DNA of 64,000 nucleotides. Source: Sphingomonas sp. HDW15A. GTDB lineage: Bacteria > Pseudomonadota > Alphaproteobacteria > Sphingomonadales > Sphingomonadaceae. The notes under the pieces were generated by a model. It worked only from the letters and a program-made list of their open reading frames with translations. It did not search any database and had not been told where the DNA came from. The translations under genes were made by a program, and so were the position numbers. The stretch spans positions 1,054,001 through 1,118,000 of the forward strand of contig NZ_CP049870.1 of the NCBI RefSeq assembly GCF_011301715.1. Reading direction: 5' to 3'. Every line of letters starts with the position of its first letter. The stretch's first letter is position 1. Below, one piece after another: positions 48,575-57,056 of this stretch.

Positions 48575-49267
48575 CTAATCTAAATAGTTCGGCTGGAAGC
48601 TCGCCACGCGCAGAATCTCGTTCCAGTCCTTGAAAAAGATGTCGCGACCCTGGCGCTTGATTAGCCCCTGCCGCTCGAGATCCGCGAACACGCGGTTGAC
48701 GTTGACCGACGTCTGCCCCGTGATGTCGGCGATCTGCTGCTGGGTGAAGGGATTGGGTAGCGGCTCGCTGTCCGGATTAATGCCATAGCGTGTTGCCGTC
48801 TCGGCAAGCAGGTGAGCCACCCGCGCGGTGGAATCGCGGCGTCCGCAATTCACCAGCCATTCGTAACCGATCGACTCGTTGCGCTGGATGAGCCGCCAGA
48901 AATAGCGGGCGAGCTCGGGATGTTTTTCAATGATCGGATCGAAGTCGGCGGCTTTTCCGACCAGCACTTCGCTTTTGACAATGGCCTGAATTCCGTAGGC
49001 GGCACTCCCTTCGCGCGGCAATATGCCTTCGCCCGGGAAGCGGAGGGCGACGATCTGGCGTCGTCCGCTGGCGTCGCTCTTGTACTTGGACACGAGGCCG
49101 GAGGTGACGAACATCACTTCGTCGCGCGCCATCCCTGGCTCCCGGAAGGGCCTGCGCGGGTCAAGCTGAACGCGACGCTGCGGCATCTCGCCGAGCGCAT
49201 CGGCGATTTCCGGGCTAAGGCCGGATTCGACCAGTTTGTCGCGTAGCGATATCGGCCCGTTTATCAT
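48575..49267 (-). CDS. Crp/Fnr-family transcription regulator
   Basis: A 230-aa protein. The N-terminal cyclic-nucleotide-binding-like beta barrel (FREPGMARDEVMFVTSGLVS, ALRFPGEGILPREGSAAYG) is followed by a dimer helix and a C-terminal winged helix (FTQQQIADITGQTSVNVNRV, FADLERQGLIKRQGRDIFF). It lacks the N-terminal cysteine cluster of FNR, so it is not an oxygen-sensing [4Fe-4S] protein. The barrel also lacks clear cAMP contacts. The ligand is unknown. ATG 49267 is chosen on length; an in-frame extension to 49339 exists. Confidence 0.9.
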   Translation of the reverse strand: MINGPISLRDKLVESGLSPEIADALGEMPQRRVQLDPRRPFREPGMARDEVMFVTSGLVSKYKSDASGRRQIVALRFPGEGILPREGSAAYGIQAIVKSEVLVGKAADFDPIIEKHPELARYFWRLIQRNESIGYEWLVNCGRRDSTARVAHLLAETATRYGINPDSEPLPNPFTQQQIADITGQTSVNVNRVFADLERQGLIKRQGRDIFFKDWNEILRVASFQPNYLD

Positions 49268-49361
49268 GGCTTGCTGAAATCGACTCGCTTTCAAATATCC
49301 GCTCCATCTTAACTCAACGCAATATCGACGATTGCGCAAGCTTTTTACCCTGTGTTTGTTG

Positions 49362-49808
49362 TCAGTCCCGCGCTGCGCCGTTCGGCATGTGCCCTTTCAA
49401 AAACCGAACGACGTCCCGAACCTTGGCCTGGTCCAGGGGTATTGCCGATTTCAGATCTGGCGGTCCGGGCCAACCCGAATCCGCAATCGTCAGTCCGGCA
49501 ACGGAACGGTCGCCCGCATAACGTGGGAAAACGTGGAAGTGAACCTGTGGATCCACCATCATCAGCATCAAGTAGTTGATTTTGTCGAAATTCACGGCGG
49601 CCTTGAGCATTGCCTCAATATCGGCGACGACGTTGGCCTGCTCGGCAAAGGCTTCGGGTGCAAGCTCTCCAAACGCCGTCGCCTCGCTCTTCGCGGCGAG
49701 CACCAGCGATCCTGTGGTGACTTGAGCCGGGCGGAGCATCACGACCCAATGCCGGTACTCTCTGATAAGCGTTTCCGGATAACCGAACTTTTCGATGGTC
49801 GCGTTCAT
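49362..49808 (-). CDS. HIT-family protein
   Basis: A 148-aa protein with the HIT fold (YREYRHWVVMLRPAQVTTGSLV-like N-terminal hydrophobic strands; DPQVHFHVFPRY). The histidine triad reads Q-V-H-F-H-V, so the first of the three histidines is Gln. The catalytic middle and last positions remain. Related proteins hydrolyse or transfer nucleotidyl groups. The ATG at 49808 follows GAGGGAC; an upstream in-frame ATG at 49826 is less likely. Confidence 0.82.
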   Translation of the reverse strand: MNATIEKFGYPETLIREYRHWVVMLRPAQVTTGSLVLAAKSEATAFGELAPEAFAEQANVVADIEAMLKAAVNFDKINYLMLMMVDPQVHFHVFPRYAGDRSVAGLTIADSGWPGPPDLKSAIPLDQAKVRDVVRFLKGHMPNGAARD

Positions 49809-49877
49809 TTGTCCCTCGCTTGCCAAGGATGGTCACGCCCCTTAAGGGGGCGGCGCGCGTCCTCCAAGGCGCTTCAC

Positions 49878-49955
49878 GGCGATCGTAGCTCAGCTGGTTA
49901 GAGCATCGGTTTGTGGTACCGAGGGTCGCGGGTTCAAGTCCCGTCGATCGCCCCA
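49878..49955 (+). tRNA. tRNA-His (GTG)
   Basis: A 78-base cloverleaf with the 8-bp acceptor stem expected for tRNA-His (GGCGATCG with CGATCGCC, including the encoded extra 5' G), anticodon stem-loop TCGGT-TTGTGGT-ACCGA giving GTG, T-arm CGCGGGTTCAAGTCCCG, and encoded CCA. Confidence 0.97.
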
Positions 49956-49988
49956 TTCATACACGTCCTTGCAGGATCGACCGGTATC

Positions 49989-51038
49989 ATGACGACCCCC
50001 TGGGGCTATCCCGATTTCGACGCCCATGAGGCGATTCATTTCGTAACCGACCGCAACACCGGCCTTCGGGCGATTATCGCAATGCACTCGACCCATCTCG
50101 GCCCGGCGGCCGGCGGTACCCGTTTCTGGCATTACGCCGAAGATTCCGAAGCGTTGACGGATGCGCTGCGACTGTCGCGCGGAATGAGCTACAAGAACGC
50201 GATGGCAGGCCTCCCGCTTGGCGGAGGCAAAGCCGTCATCCTTGCCGACAAGGACCGCACCAAGACCGATGCGATGATTGCCGCATTCGGCAAGTCGGTG
50301 GATCGGCTCGGCGGCAATTACGTGACTGCCGAGGATGTCGGCGTCACCGTTGCTGACATGACCACCATCGCTACCCAGACCAGGTTCGTTGCCGGCTTGC
50401 CGGTGGAGGGCGGAGCCGTCGGTGGCGATCCCGGTCCGCACACGTCGCTCGGCGTCTTCTTGGGCATCAAGGCAGCGGTTCGCCTTGCCCTTGGCAAGGA
50501 CAACCTGTCGGGCCTGCACATCGCCATGCAGGGCGCGGGCAGCGTCGCCGGTGGAGTCGCGCGCCTTGCGGCTGCGGAAGGTGCGCGCCTGACAATCGCG
50601 GATGTCGCTGTGGACCGCGCCCAGGCGCTTGCGAACGAGACCGGCGCGACGATTGTCGACCCGTCCGAAATCATGACGCTCGAAGCCGACGTGTTCAGCC
50701 CGAACGCCCTCGGCGCTATCCTGACCGAGCAGTCAATCGCGGCTTTGAACGTGCCGATCGTCGCAGGCGGGGCCAATAATCAGCTCGCGACGCCCCAGGA
50801 CGGTGAGCGCCTCAAGTCCCGCGGCATCCTCTACGCGCCCGATTATGTGATCAACGCGGGTGGGATCATCAACGTGTCGACCGAATATCTGGGCGACGGC
50901 GGCCCGGATCTCGTCCGTTCGCGAATTGAAGCTATTCCTGGCCGCCTCGAGCAAATCTGGGCGGAAAGTGAGTCGAGCGGCCGTGATCCGGCGGCTGTTG
51001 CAGATGCGATGGCTCAGCGTCTCATCGGGCGAGGGTAA
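49989..51038 (+). CDS. Glu/Leu/Phe/Val dehydrogenase family (leucine dehydrogenase-like)
   Basis: A 349-aa NAD-dependent amino-acid dehydrogenase. The substrate-binding Lys is in GMSYKNAMAGLPLGGGKAVI, YVTAEDVGVTVADM holds the catalytic Asp, and the Rossmann motif is IAMQGAGSVAGGVARLAA. The length of about 350 fits leucine/phenylalanine/valine dehydrogenases rather than the longer glutamate enzymes. It would deaminate branched-chain or aromatic amino acids to 2-oxo acids. ATG 49989; the open frame upstream overlaps the tRNA. Confidence 0.9.
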   Translation: MTTPWGYPDFDAHEAIHFVTDRNTGLRAIIAMHSTHLGPAAGGTRFWHYAEDSEALTDALRLSRGMSYKNAMAGLPLGGGKAVILADKDRTKTDAMIAAFGKSVDRLGGNYVTAEDVGVTVADMTTIATQTRFVAGLPVEGGAVGGDPGPHTSLGVFLGIKAAVRLALGKDNLSGLHIAMQGAGSVAGGVARLAAAEGARLTIADVAVDRAQALANETGATIVDPSEIMTLEADVFSPNALGAILTEQSIAALNVPIVAGGANNQLATPQDGERLKSRGILYAPDYVINAGGIINVSTEYLGDGGPDLVRSRIEAIPGRLEQIWAESESSGRDPAAVADAMAQRLIGRG

Positions 51039-51080
51039 GGCAAGGCGCTTGGCTCTTGGTCACGACGTGCTAAGGGCCTG

Positions 51081-51806
51081 ATGCAGATGCACGGCTACGC
51101 CAACCCCGCCCGGTTCCTCAAGATAGCGCGGCCAGCGACGGCGTGGTGCCTGTGGCCGGGTTTGTTGCTCATCCTTGTCGGCGTGATTGGCGGATTGGCG
51201 TTTACGCCGCCGGACTATCTCCAGGGTGATAGTGCACGCATTCTCTACATCCACGTGCCGAGCGCGTGGCTGGGGATGGGAGGCTGGTCCGGCCTTGCCG
51301 CGGCGGCCCTCGCGCAACTCGTCTGGCGCCATCCGCTCGCCGCCATTGCCGGCCGCGCAATTGCCCCCGTGGGCGCAATGTATGCCTTCGTTTGCCTCGT
51401 CACCGGCTCGATCTGGGGCCGCCCGACTTGGGGCACGTGGTGGGAATGGGACGGCCGCCTGACCTCGATGCTGATCCTCTTCTTTCTCTACCTCGGCTAT
51501 ATCGGTCTCGCGTCAGCTGAGCGAGAGCGCCAAACTGAAGGGCGGATGGCGGCATTGTTCGCGATCGTCGGCGCGGTGAACCTGCCGATCATTCATTACT
51601 CGGTGCAATGGTGGCGGACACTTCACCAGGGCCAGTCGATCAGCATCGCCGGCGGTTCGTCGATCGCGCCCGAGCTACTTTGGCCGCTGCCGCTCACGGT
51701 GCTCGGATTCTCCCTGCTGTTCGGCGCCATCGTCCTCATGCGCATGCGGGCCGAGCTCGCCACCATCCGCGCTGAGGCGCGATTGCGGCGGAGGGCTGCC
51801 GAATGA
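51081..51806 (+). CDS. ccmC: Cytochrome c maturation haem transporter subunit CcmC
   Basis: A 241-aa protein with six membrane helices. The tryptophan-rich haem loop is WGRPTWGTWWEWDGRLTSML, with flanking His residues (YIHVPSAWLGMG, IIHYSVQWWRTLHQG). CcmC presents haem to CcmE in the periplasm. It starts a seven-gene ccm operon joined by 4-base overlaps; ccmA and ccmB, normally just before it, are not in this window. Confidence 0.96.
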   Translation: MQMHGYANPARFLKIARPATAWCLWPGLLLILVGVIGGLAFTPPDYLQGDSARILYIHVPSAWLGMGGWSGLAAAALAQLVWRHPLAAIAGRAIAPVGAMYAFVCLVTGSIWGRPTWGTWWEWDGRLTSMLILFFLYLGYIGLASAERERQTEGRMAALFAIVGAVNLPIIHYSVQWWRTLHQGQSISIAGGSSIAPELLWPLPLTVLGFSLLFGAIVLMRMRAELATIRAEARLRRRAAE

Positions 51807-51931
51807 ACCATTGGTCGTTCGTCATCGCCGCTTATGTCATCACGCTCGGACTGACCGGCGTTCTGCTGCTGCTTTCGTGGCGGTGGATGCGTCGCGCCGA
51901 AGCACAAGCGGAGAGTGCGGCCCGCAGATGA
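51803..51931 (+). CDS. ccmD: Haem exporter protein CcmD
   Basis: A 42-aa single-pass protein (WSFVIAAYVITLGLTGVLLL helix, then basic WRWMRRAEAQAESAARR). Size, topology and position between ccmC and ccmE, with ATGA overlaps on both sides, identify it. It helps release haem-loaded CcmE from CcmABC. Confidence 0.93.
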   Translation: MNHWSFVIAAYVITLGLTGVLLLLSWRWMRRAEAQAESAARR

Positions 51932-52374
51932 GCCTCAAGCCCAAGCATCAGCGCCTTGTGCTGGCGCTTAGCGCACTGGTCGCACTTGTCGGCGCGGCAT
52001 TGCTCGCGATGTGGGGCCTTCGCGACCGTGCAGCTTATTTCGTCACCCCGACCGACATCACTTCGGGCACCGTCGAGGAGGGCGATGCGCTTCGGCTCGG
52101 CGGAATGGTCCAGCAGGGTTCGCTCAAACAGCTTCCTGACGGCGTCACCCTGCGCTTCATCGTGACTGACGGAAAGCAGCAGGTGGAAACGCGGTTCCGC
52201 GGTATTCCGCCCTCGCTGTTCAAGGAAGGCAGCGGAGTCGTGGCCGAAGGCCGGCTTCGCGGGCGCACGTTCGAGGCCGACAACATCTTAGCCAAGCATG
52301 ACGAACGCTACATGCCGCCGCAGCTTGGCAATTCCGCGGCCGAACACGCCGTTGCCCGAACGGTCGAGCGATGA
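51928..52374 (+). CDS. ccmE: Cytochrome c maturation haem chaperone CcmE
   Basis: A 148-aa protein with an N-terminal membrane anchor and an OB-fold periplasmic domain. The haem-attachment motif HDERY lies in LAKHDERYMPP: H124 forms the covalent bond and Y128 is an axial ligand. It ferries haem from CcmC to CcmF/H. The start overlaps the ccmD stop; the longer open frame to 51811 runs through ccmD. Confidence 0.97.
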   Translation: MSLKPKHQRLVLALSALVALVGAALLAMWGLRDRAAYFVTPTDITSGTVEEGDALRLGGMVQQGSLKQLPDGVTLRFIVTDGKQQVETRFRGIPPSLFKEGSGVVAEGRLRGRTFEADNILAKHDERYMPPQLGNSAAEHAVARTVER

Positions 52375-54287
52375 TCGCCGAAACCGGGCTTGCTGCCCTC
52401 TATCTCGCCGCCGCACTGGCGCTCCTCCAACTCGCTGTTACCGCGATCCCGACGCTCGCCGACAAGGCCGTCGCCACCGCCCGGCCGATCGCGCTTGCGC
52501 AGGGCCTTCTGACCTGCATTGCCTTCCTGTGCCTGGTGCTGGTCTTCGTTCGCACCGATCTCAGCGTTGCCCTCGTTGCCGCCAACAGTCACAGCGCCAA
52601 GCCTTTCATCTACCGCTTTGCCGGTGCCTGGGGGAATCACGAGGGCTCGATGCTCTTGTGGGTCACGGTGCTGGCCTTGTCCGGTGCGCTCCTTGCCCTG
52701 CTTTCGCGTCGAATGCCGGAAAAGATGCTCAGCGCCGCGCTCGGCGCGCAGGCAGCTCTGGCGCTCGGCTTCTATGCATTCCTGCTCATCGCCTCCAACC
52801 CGTTCGCACGCCTTGATCCCGCGCCGCTCGAAGGGCAGGGACTCAACCCGCTGCTGCAGGATCCCGGGCTCGCCTTCCACCCGCCGACCTTGTACCTCGG
52901 CTATGTCGGCCTTTCGGTCGCATTTAGTCTTGCCGTCGGCGCGTTACTCACCCGCGATGTCGGCCCGGTTCTTGCTCGCGCGATGCGGCCGTGGGTGCTC
53001 GGCTCATGGATATTCCTGACGCTCGGGATCGTCGCCGGCAGCTACTGGGCCTATTACGAACTTGGCTGGGGCGGCTGGTGGTTCTGGGACCCGGTCGAGA
53101 ATGCCTCGTTGATGCCGTGGCTCGCCGCCACCGCGCTGCTCCACTCGGTCAGTGTACTAGCCGCGCGCGGCGGTCTTCGCACCTGGACGATGATGCTTGC
53201 CGTCATCGCCTTCTCAATGTCGATGGTCGGCACTTTCCTCGTACGCTCCGGGATCCTGACTTCGGTTCATGCCTTCGCGGTCGATCCGACCCGCGGAACC
53301 TTCATCCTCGCACTGCTACTGCTTTACGTCGGCGGGGCGCTCGCCCTGTTTGCATGGCGCGCACCAGCGGTAGGTGAAGGCGCACGCTTCGCGCTGGTCA
53401 GCCGCGAGGGCGCACTGGTCGTCAACAACCTCCTGCTCAGCGTCATCCTCGCCGTCGTCTTTCTGGGCACGCTGTATCCGTTGATGGTGGAGGCGACGAC
53501 TGGGGAGAAACTGTCCGTCGGTCCGCCCTATTTCAACGCCGTTGCCGGTCCGCTCGGGCTCCTGCTCTTGCTGCTCCTCATCGTCGGGCCGTTGCTTCGC
53601 TGGCGACGGCATGAAACTCCGGTCGCCCGGAAGACTGCCCCGGCCGTGCTTGTCGGGCTGGCAACGCTCGTCGCCACCGTGATCCTGGCGCCAGACATGA
53701 GCCTGATGGCGCGCCTTGGCCTAGTCGTGGGAATGGCGCTCCTTCCGGCAACCGTCATGCCGTTGTTCGGACGTTCGCTGCGCCGGACGCCGCTCGCGAC
53801 GTGGGGAATGGTCATCGCTCATCTCGGTGTGGCGATCTCGGTGCTCGGAATGGCCAGCGACGCGGCCTTCACCCGTGAGCGGCTGGCAGCAGCTCGTCCC
53901 GGCGAACGACTAGAAATCGGTCCCTGGCTAATCGACTTCGTCTCGATAAGTCCTGTCGCCGGGCCGAACTGGACCGCCCTGGAGGCCAGCCTGCGCGCCT
54001 CGAAAGGTGACGGCACGGAAGAGCTTCGTCCCCAGGCGCGCGTATTCACATCACCCCTAACCGAGACCAGCGAGGTGGCAATCGCCACGACGTGGAACGG
54101 CCAGCTTTACACGGTTCTCGGTCGGCAAACCGGCGACCGCTGGCAGCTTCGCCTTTGGTGGAAGCCGTTCGTCACCTTCATATGGCTTGGCGGCATTCTC
54201 GTCGCGCTCGGCGGGTTCATCGCGCTTGCCGGACGGGCGTGGACCAACCGCCGCAACCGCCGGCGTCTTGAGGAGGCCGAGCTGTGA
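52371..54287 (+). CDS. ccmF: Cytochrome c haem lyase subunit CcmF
   Basis: A 638-aa protein with about fifteen membrane helices. The WWD haem-handling motif is GWGGWWFWDPVENASLMPWL; further conserved segments are AWGNHEGSMLLWV and FHPPTLYLGYVG. CcmF with CcmH attaches haem to apocytochrome CXXCH. Both ends overlap neighbours by four bases. Confidence 0.97.
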   Translation: MIAETGLAALYLAAALALLQLAVTAIPTLADKAVATARPIALAQGLLTCIAFLCLVLVFVRTDLSVALVAANSHSAKPFIYRFAGAWGNHEGSMLLWVTVLALSGALLALLSRRMPEKMLSAALGAQAALALGFYAFLLIASNPFARLDPAPLEGQGLNPLLQDPGLAFHPPTLYLGYVGLSVAFSLAVGALLTRDVGPVLARAMRPWVLGSWIFLTLGIVAGSYWAYYELGWGGWWFWDPVENASLMPWLAATALLHSVSVLAARGGLRTWTMMLAVIAFSMSMVGTFLVRSGILTSVHAFAVDPTRGTFILALLLLYVGGALALFAWRAPAVGEGARFALVSREGALVVNNLLLSVILAVVFLGTLYPLMVEATTGEKLSVGPPYFNAVAGPLGLLLLLLLIVGPLLRWRRHETPVARKTAPAVLVGLATLVATVILAPDMSLMARLGLVVGMALLPATVMPLFGRSLRRTPLATWGMVIAHLGVAISVLGMASDAAFTRERLAAARPGERLEIGPWLIDFVSISPVAGPNWTALEASLRASKGDGTEELRPQARVFTSPLTETSEVAIATTWNGQLYTVLGRQTGDRWQLRLWWKPFVTFIWLGGILVALGGFIALAGRAWTNRRNRRRLEEAEL

Positions 54288-54814
54288 GGGGCCGCCTGAT
54301 CCTTGCCACTCCGCTGCTGCTGCTCGCAGTTTTCGCAGGCGTCGCCCTGTGGCGGCTATCGAGCCCGCCGGACACCGTCATTCGCTCCCGCCTCGAAGGC
54401 CAGAAGCTTCCGCAATTCGCGCTCCCTGCCGCGATTCCAGGACGGGCAACGGTCAAGTCAGCTGGCTTCGCGGACGGCCAGCCCAAGCTGCTCAACATCT
54501 TCGCAAGTTGGTGCGTACCCTGCGTGGCCGAAGCGCCGATTCTGCTTGAGCTGGAGCGCCGCGGCGTAAGGATCGAGGCAATCGCAGTCCGCGACCGGCC
54601 GGCGGACGTTGCCGCTTTTCTTGAGCGTCATGGCGATCCGTTTCTCGGCATCGGCAGCGATCTCGACAGCAAGGTCCAGATGAGTCTGGGCTCGTCGGGA
54701 GTGCCCGAAAGCTTCATCCTGGATGGCCGCGGGGTCATCCGCTATCAGCATGTCGGGCCGATCATGCCGCAGGATATGGCGAAGATCCTTGGCGAGATGG
54801 AGGAGGCGCGTTGA
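54284..54814 (+). CDS. ccmG: Thiol:disulfide oxidoreductase CcmG/DsbE
   Basis: A 176-aa membrane-anchored thioredoxin-fold protein. The active site WCVPC is in NIFASWCVPCVAEAPIL. It reduces apocytochrome cysteines before haem ligation. The start is GTG at 54284, overlapping the ccmF stop. Confidence 0.96.
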   Translation: MRGRLILATPLLLLAVFAGVALWRLSSPPDTVIRSRLEGQKLPQFALPAAIPGRATVKSAGFADGQPKLLNIFASWCVPCVAEAPILLELERRGVRIEAIAVRDRPADVAAFLERHGDPFLGIGSDLDSKVQMSLGSSGVPESFILDGRGVIRYQHVGPIMPQDMAKILGEMEEAR

Positions 54815-55212
54815 GGTTTGCTCTCGCCCTCCTGCTCATGTCAGCAACACCAGCCTTCGCGGACAGCAAACTGCCGCCGTCCGAATGGGCCAACCGTCAG
54901 CTTCCGGACGCGCGCCAGGAAGCGCAGGCCATGGCGCTGATGCATGAGATCCGCTGCCTCGTCTGCCAGGGCCAGTCGGTCGCCGACAGCGACGCGGAGC
55001 TCGCCGGCGACATGCGTGCGCTCATTCGCCAGCGAATGGGGTCGGGGGAAAGTGCCGAAGAGGTTCGCGCATGGTTGATTCAGCGCTACGGCGACTGGGT
55101 CAGCTTCGATCCACCCGTGAAACCATTGACCTGGCCGTTGTGGGCCGCCCCAATCGCCATCCTCATCGCCGGTGGCTTCCTTGCCGCGCGCAAGCTTAGG
55201 GGGCGAAGATGA
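54811..55212 (+). CDS. ccmH: Cytochrome c maturation protein CcmH
   Basis: A 133-aa protein: signal peptide (ALALLLMSATPAFAD), the redox motif RCLVCQGQSVADS (LRCxxCQ), a three-helix domain and a C-terminal membrane helix. It reduces the CXXCH disulfide for the haem lyase. The start is TTG at 54811, overlapping the ccmG stop. Confidence 0.96.
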   Translation: MRFALALLLMSATPAFADSKLPPSEWANRQLPDARQEAQAMALMHEIRCLVCQGQSVADSDAELAGDMRALIRQRMGSGESAEEVRAWLIQRYGDWVSFDPPVKPLTWPLWAAPIAILIAGGFLAARKLRGRR

Positions 55213-55832
55213 CCGGCCTCCTCATTGTCCTTGTCCTGATCGGGGTTGCGCTTGCCGCGATGCGCCTCGCCGGTCTTCGCGGTGGGCTGCTGACCTTCGC
55301 CGCCGCGACCTTGATGCTTGGCGCTGCAGGATATGCACTCGGTGGGCGTCCCGGTCTCTCCGGAAGCCCGCGCGCGGGGCAGGTAGCCGCTGGTCCGATC
55401 CCGTTGACAGGCGCGCGCAATCTTTTTCTCGGACGTTTCAGTGTCTCCGAACATTGGCTTCTTATGGCTGACGCCCTGGCGGCGCGCGGCAAGACACAGG
55501 ATGCGGTCGGCATCCTCCAGTCCGCGATCCGCGCCCATCCACGTGACTATGGGCTGTGGGTTGGGCTTGGGAATGCGCTCACCGACCATGCTCGCGGAAT
55601 CACGCCCGCTGCCAGCTTCGCGTTCGACCGAGCCCGCGAGCTAGCACCGACTGCCCCGGCACCCGACTATTTCGAGGGACTGGCGCTGCTTCGTTCGGGC
55701 GACGCGGCGGGCGCTTACAAGCTCTGGCGAAGCCTGCTCGATCGCGCCCCGCCGAACGCCGAATGGCGGCCGCTCGTGGCCGACGGGGTCGCGTTGATCG
55801 AGCAGATGGCCGCCGGCCGCCAACCAGCTTAG
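55209..55832 (+). CDS. ccmI: Cytochrome c biogenesis TPR protein CcmI/CycH-like
   Basis: A 207-aa protein with two N-terminal membrane helices and a TPR domain (LMADALAARGKTQDAVGILQ, LWVGLGNALTDHARG, YFEGLALLRSGDAAGAYKLW). CcmI holds the C-terminus of apocytochrome c for the lyase. It ends the ccm operon; its stop overlaps that of convergent ald by four bases. Confidence 0.9.
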   Translation: MTGLLIVLVLIGVALAAMRLAGLRGGLLTFAAATLMLGAAGYALGGRPGLSGSPRAGQVAAGPIPLTGARNLFLGRFSVSEHWLLMADALAARGKTQDAVGILQSAIRAHPRDYGLWVGLGNALTDHARGITPAASFAFDRARELAPTAPAPDYFEGLALLRSGDAAGAYKLWRSLLDRAPPNAEWRPLVADGVALIEQMAAGRQPA

Positions 55833-56929
55833 GCGGGTACGAACTCCAGCCCGAGCGCTTCGGCCACCGGCTCGTTGCGGATCTCGCCGCCCGAGACATT
55901 GAGTCCGTTCGCCAGGTGCGGATCGGAGGCCATTGCCTTCTCCGCGCCGAGGTTGGCGAGCTTCAGAATGAACGGCAGCGTCGCATTGTTGAGCGCGAAC
56001 GTGCTTGTCCGGGCAACCGCGCCAGGCATGTTCGCAACGCAATAATGGATCACCCCGTCGATTTCGTAGACGGGATCCTCATGCGTGGTCGCCTTCGAGG
56101 TCTCAAAGCAGCCACCCTGATCGATGGCTATGTCGACCAGCACGGAGCCGCGCTTCATCGTCTTGAGCATTTCGCGGGTTACCAGCTTGGGCGCGGCCGC
56201 TCCTGGGACGAGGACTGCGCCAATGACCAATTCCGCCTCTTGAACGGCTCGGGCGATCGCGTCACGCGAGGCATAGGCCGTCTTTATCTGCGAGCCAAAA
56301 TGCGTGTCGAGCTCGGCCAGCCGGTCATTGCTGATGTCGTAGATGGTGACGTCGGCGCGCAGCCCGACCGCCATTTGCGCCGCGTTGAGCCCGGCCACTC
56401 CGCCGCCTAGGATAGCAACCTTGGCGGGCGCCACACCCGGAACGCCGCCGAGCAGGATTCCGCGTCCGCCCGGCTCTTTCTCGAGGTAGTGGGCGCCGAC
56501 CTGGACCGACATCCGGCCGGCGACTTCGCTCATCGGCTTTAGCAGCGGCAGTGCGCCGGAATCGCTGGTCACGGTTTCGTAGGCGATGCAGGTCGCGCCT
56601 GATTCCATGAGACCCTTGGCCTGCTCGGGGTCGGGCGCCAGGTGAAGATACGTGAATAGCAGGTGGTGCGGTTTCAGCATCGCGATTTCGACGGCCTGCG
56701 GCTCCTTCACCTTCACGATCATCTCAGCCTTGTCGAACACGTCCTGCGCGGTCGGAAGGATCGTCGCACCAACCTTCTCATAGGCCTTGTCCGAAAAATC
56801 GATGCCCGTCCCGGCCTTCGTTTCAACGAAGACCTCGTGGCCCGCCGCGGTTAGTTCGGCGACGCTCGCCGGGGTCATGCCGACCCGATATTCGTGATTT
56901 TTGATTTCCTTCGGCACACCGACGCGCAT
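55829..56929 (-). CDS. ald: Alanine dehydrogenase
   Basis: A 366-aa NAD-dependent enzyme that interconverts alanine with pyruvate and ammonia. N-terminal signature MRVGVPKEIKNHEYRVGMTP; IVKVKEPQ contains the substrate Lys, LFTYLHLA the catalytic His; the Rossmann motif is VAILGGGVAGLNAAQMAVG. The ATG at 56929 has AGGAG nine bases before it; the open frame further upstream is not homologous. Divergent from kup. Confidence 0.96.
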   Translation of the reverse strand: MRVGVPKEIKNHEYRVGMTPASVAELTAAGHEVFVETKAGTGIDFSDKAYEKVGATILPTAQDVFDKAEMIVKVKEPQAVEIAMLKPHHLLFTYLHLAPDPEQAKGLMESGATCIAYETVTSDSGALPLLKPMSEVAGRMSVQVGAHYLEKEPGGRGILLGGVPGVAPAKVAILGGGVAGLNAAQMAVGLRADVTIYDISNDRLAELDTHFGSQIKTAYASRDAIARAVQEAELVIGAVLVPGAAAPKLVTREMLKTMKRGSVLVDIAIDQGGCFETSKATTHEDPVYEIDGVIHYCVANMPGAVARTSTFALNNATLPFILKLANLGAEKAMASDPHLANGLNVSGGEIRNEPVAEALGLEFVPA

Positions 56930-57056
56930 TGGTAACTCCTGATCGGGCAATGTTTGGGTTCGCGCGGGCCTATAGACCGGTTTCCCGCCCGATTGCAGCG
57001 CCTTTTTGCCGGTGCTAGTGCGGCGCGCCGCGCACGGGCGGACCGATGGATATTTT

